DNA from: Cladorhizidae sp. MBARI D1340-BT2 | Taxonomy: Eukaryota > Porifera > Demospongiae > Poecilosclerida > Cladorhizidae | Direction of reading: 5' to 3' | Length of the DNA stretch: 64,000 bases | Assembly (NCBI GenBank): GCA_028752905.1 | Contig: JAQNBH010000014.1 | Location: forward strand, 19,859,490-19,923,489 | In this document: positions 63,542-64,000 of the stretch, piece after piece | How the letters are laid out: every line of letters begins with the position of its first letter | Position numbering within the stretch: the stretch's first letter is position 1 | The notes under the pieces: model-generated | What the model was told of the DNA's origin: nothing | The model's database searches: none | What the model saw: the letters and a program-made list of their open reading frames with translations, nothing else | Program-made: the position numbers and the translations under genes

Positions 63542-64000
63542 CAGTAGGCGCCATAAAAAGCTTGGCGTTGCGTTTAAACCCAACGTACGTGCAACCCATG
63601 ACCGTTGGCCAAAGAAACGTTAACGAACGTACAGTACATAGCGTTTGGACGCTTGCTGCGTTAACGCTCGCTGCGTTTAAACGCTCGCTGCGTTTTATGC
63701 TACTTATTTTAAACTAAGAAGCGCGTGCATTGACTACCACGTGAACTGAAGGAAAAAAGCGGGGCAAGCTAGAACTACAGTTACTTGTTCTTTAGAGAGC
63801 GTCCATTGGAGTTGTTTTCCGAGTTATTTCATAAATTATTATTTCAGTACGAGTTTAAGGGCCTGTAAGCTTTAAGAGTCTATAAGCAAGTAAGTTTCCC
63901 TATAATATAACTTTGGTGTAACTGGAATCCGCTCGATCCATACAAGCTGTTCGAGCCAGTATATACTTGAGTTTCAGTTTTAGTTGTTTTTTTGGTAGCT
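63542..64000 (+). mobile_element. Left end of a related Tc1-like element in 28S
   Basis: It starts TA|CAGTAGGCGCC followed by an A-rich run and AGCTTGGCGTTGCG, the same layout as the ends at 45041 and 49698. The subterminal part has repeated GCGTT/CGCTCGCTGCG motifs (63600-63700). The element continues past the window end. No coding part is visible yet. Confidence 0.65.

Noticed and set aside
1..64000. tRNA or 5S/5.8S/18S genes
   Set aside because: I looked for A/B boxes with CCA-type ends and for typical 18S/5.8S motifs near the 28S pieces and saw none I could support by eye; a covariance search would be needed to exclude them.

Overview
This is a eukaryotic, animal-type window: spliced genes with very short GT-AG introns (about 45-80 bp), degenerate 28S ribosomal RNA gene copies, and a dense mix of DNA transposons, LINEs and LTR retrotransposons. 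A sponge or another early-branching animal is my guess from the short introns and the element families; nothing here proves the species. There is no prokaryotic gene organisation.

Layout. 1.3-9.3 kb: a decayed gypsy/Ty3 LTR element (minus strand), cut by a hAT element (3502-7336) that itself holds a TTAA-flanked MITE. 9.37-9.63 kb: first exon, and perhaps the second, of a puromycin-sensitive aminopeptidase-like host gene. 10.85-14.93 kb: about 170-bp satellite units in opposed orientations, interrupted by a second TTAA MITE. 15.86-25.15 kb: a spliced transposon gene (minus strand) with an HADDCSGQNKN core. One of its introns holds an internally deleted copy of the same family in opposite orientation; another, 5.3 kb long, holds fold-back elements and a Mutator/Kolobok-like transposase gene. 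25.15-43.86 kb: pieces of 28S rRNA gene (+), a purine-rich spacer, and four LINE copies from two R4-like families, all antisense to 28S.

43.86-63.54 kb is one further 28S gene fragment split into four collinear pieces by three DNA transposons, with a fourth at its right edge: a TTAA element of about 16 kb (Mutator/Kolobok-like transposase), a TTAA piggyBac-like element at the TTAA of the classical R2 target, a pogo/Tigger-like deletion derivative at TA, and the left end of a Tc1-like element at TA. The 16-kb element is a nest: it holds a truncated fold-back, a Tigger gene that in turn holds a complete 4.66-kb Tc1/mariner element, and a complete BEL/Pao retrotransposon with a 5-bp target duplication.

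The most striking object is that Tc1/mariner element (45041-49698). It has matching terminal inverted repeats and TA duplications. Its two genes are convergent, and both read through without a stop once introns are removed: a 3-exon DD34E transposase of 334 codons and an 8-exon BEN-domain protein of 408 codons. Most other coding sequence in the window is broken.
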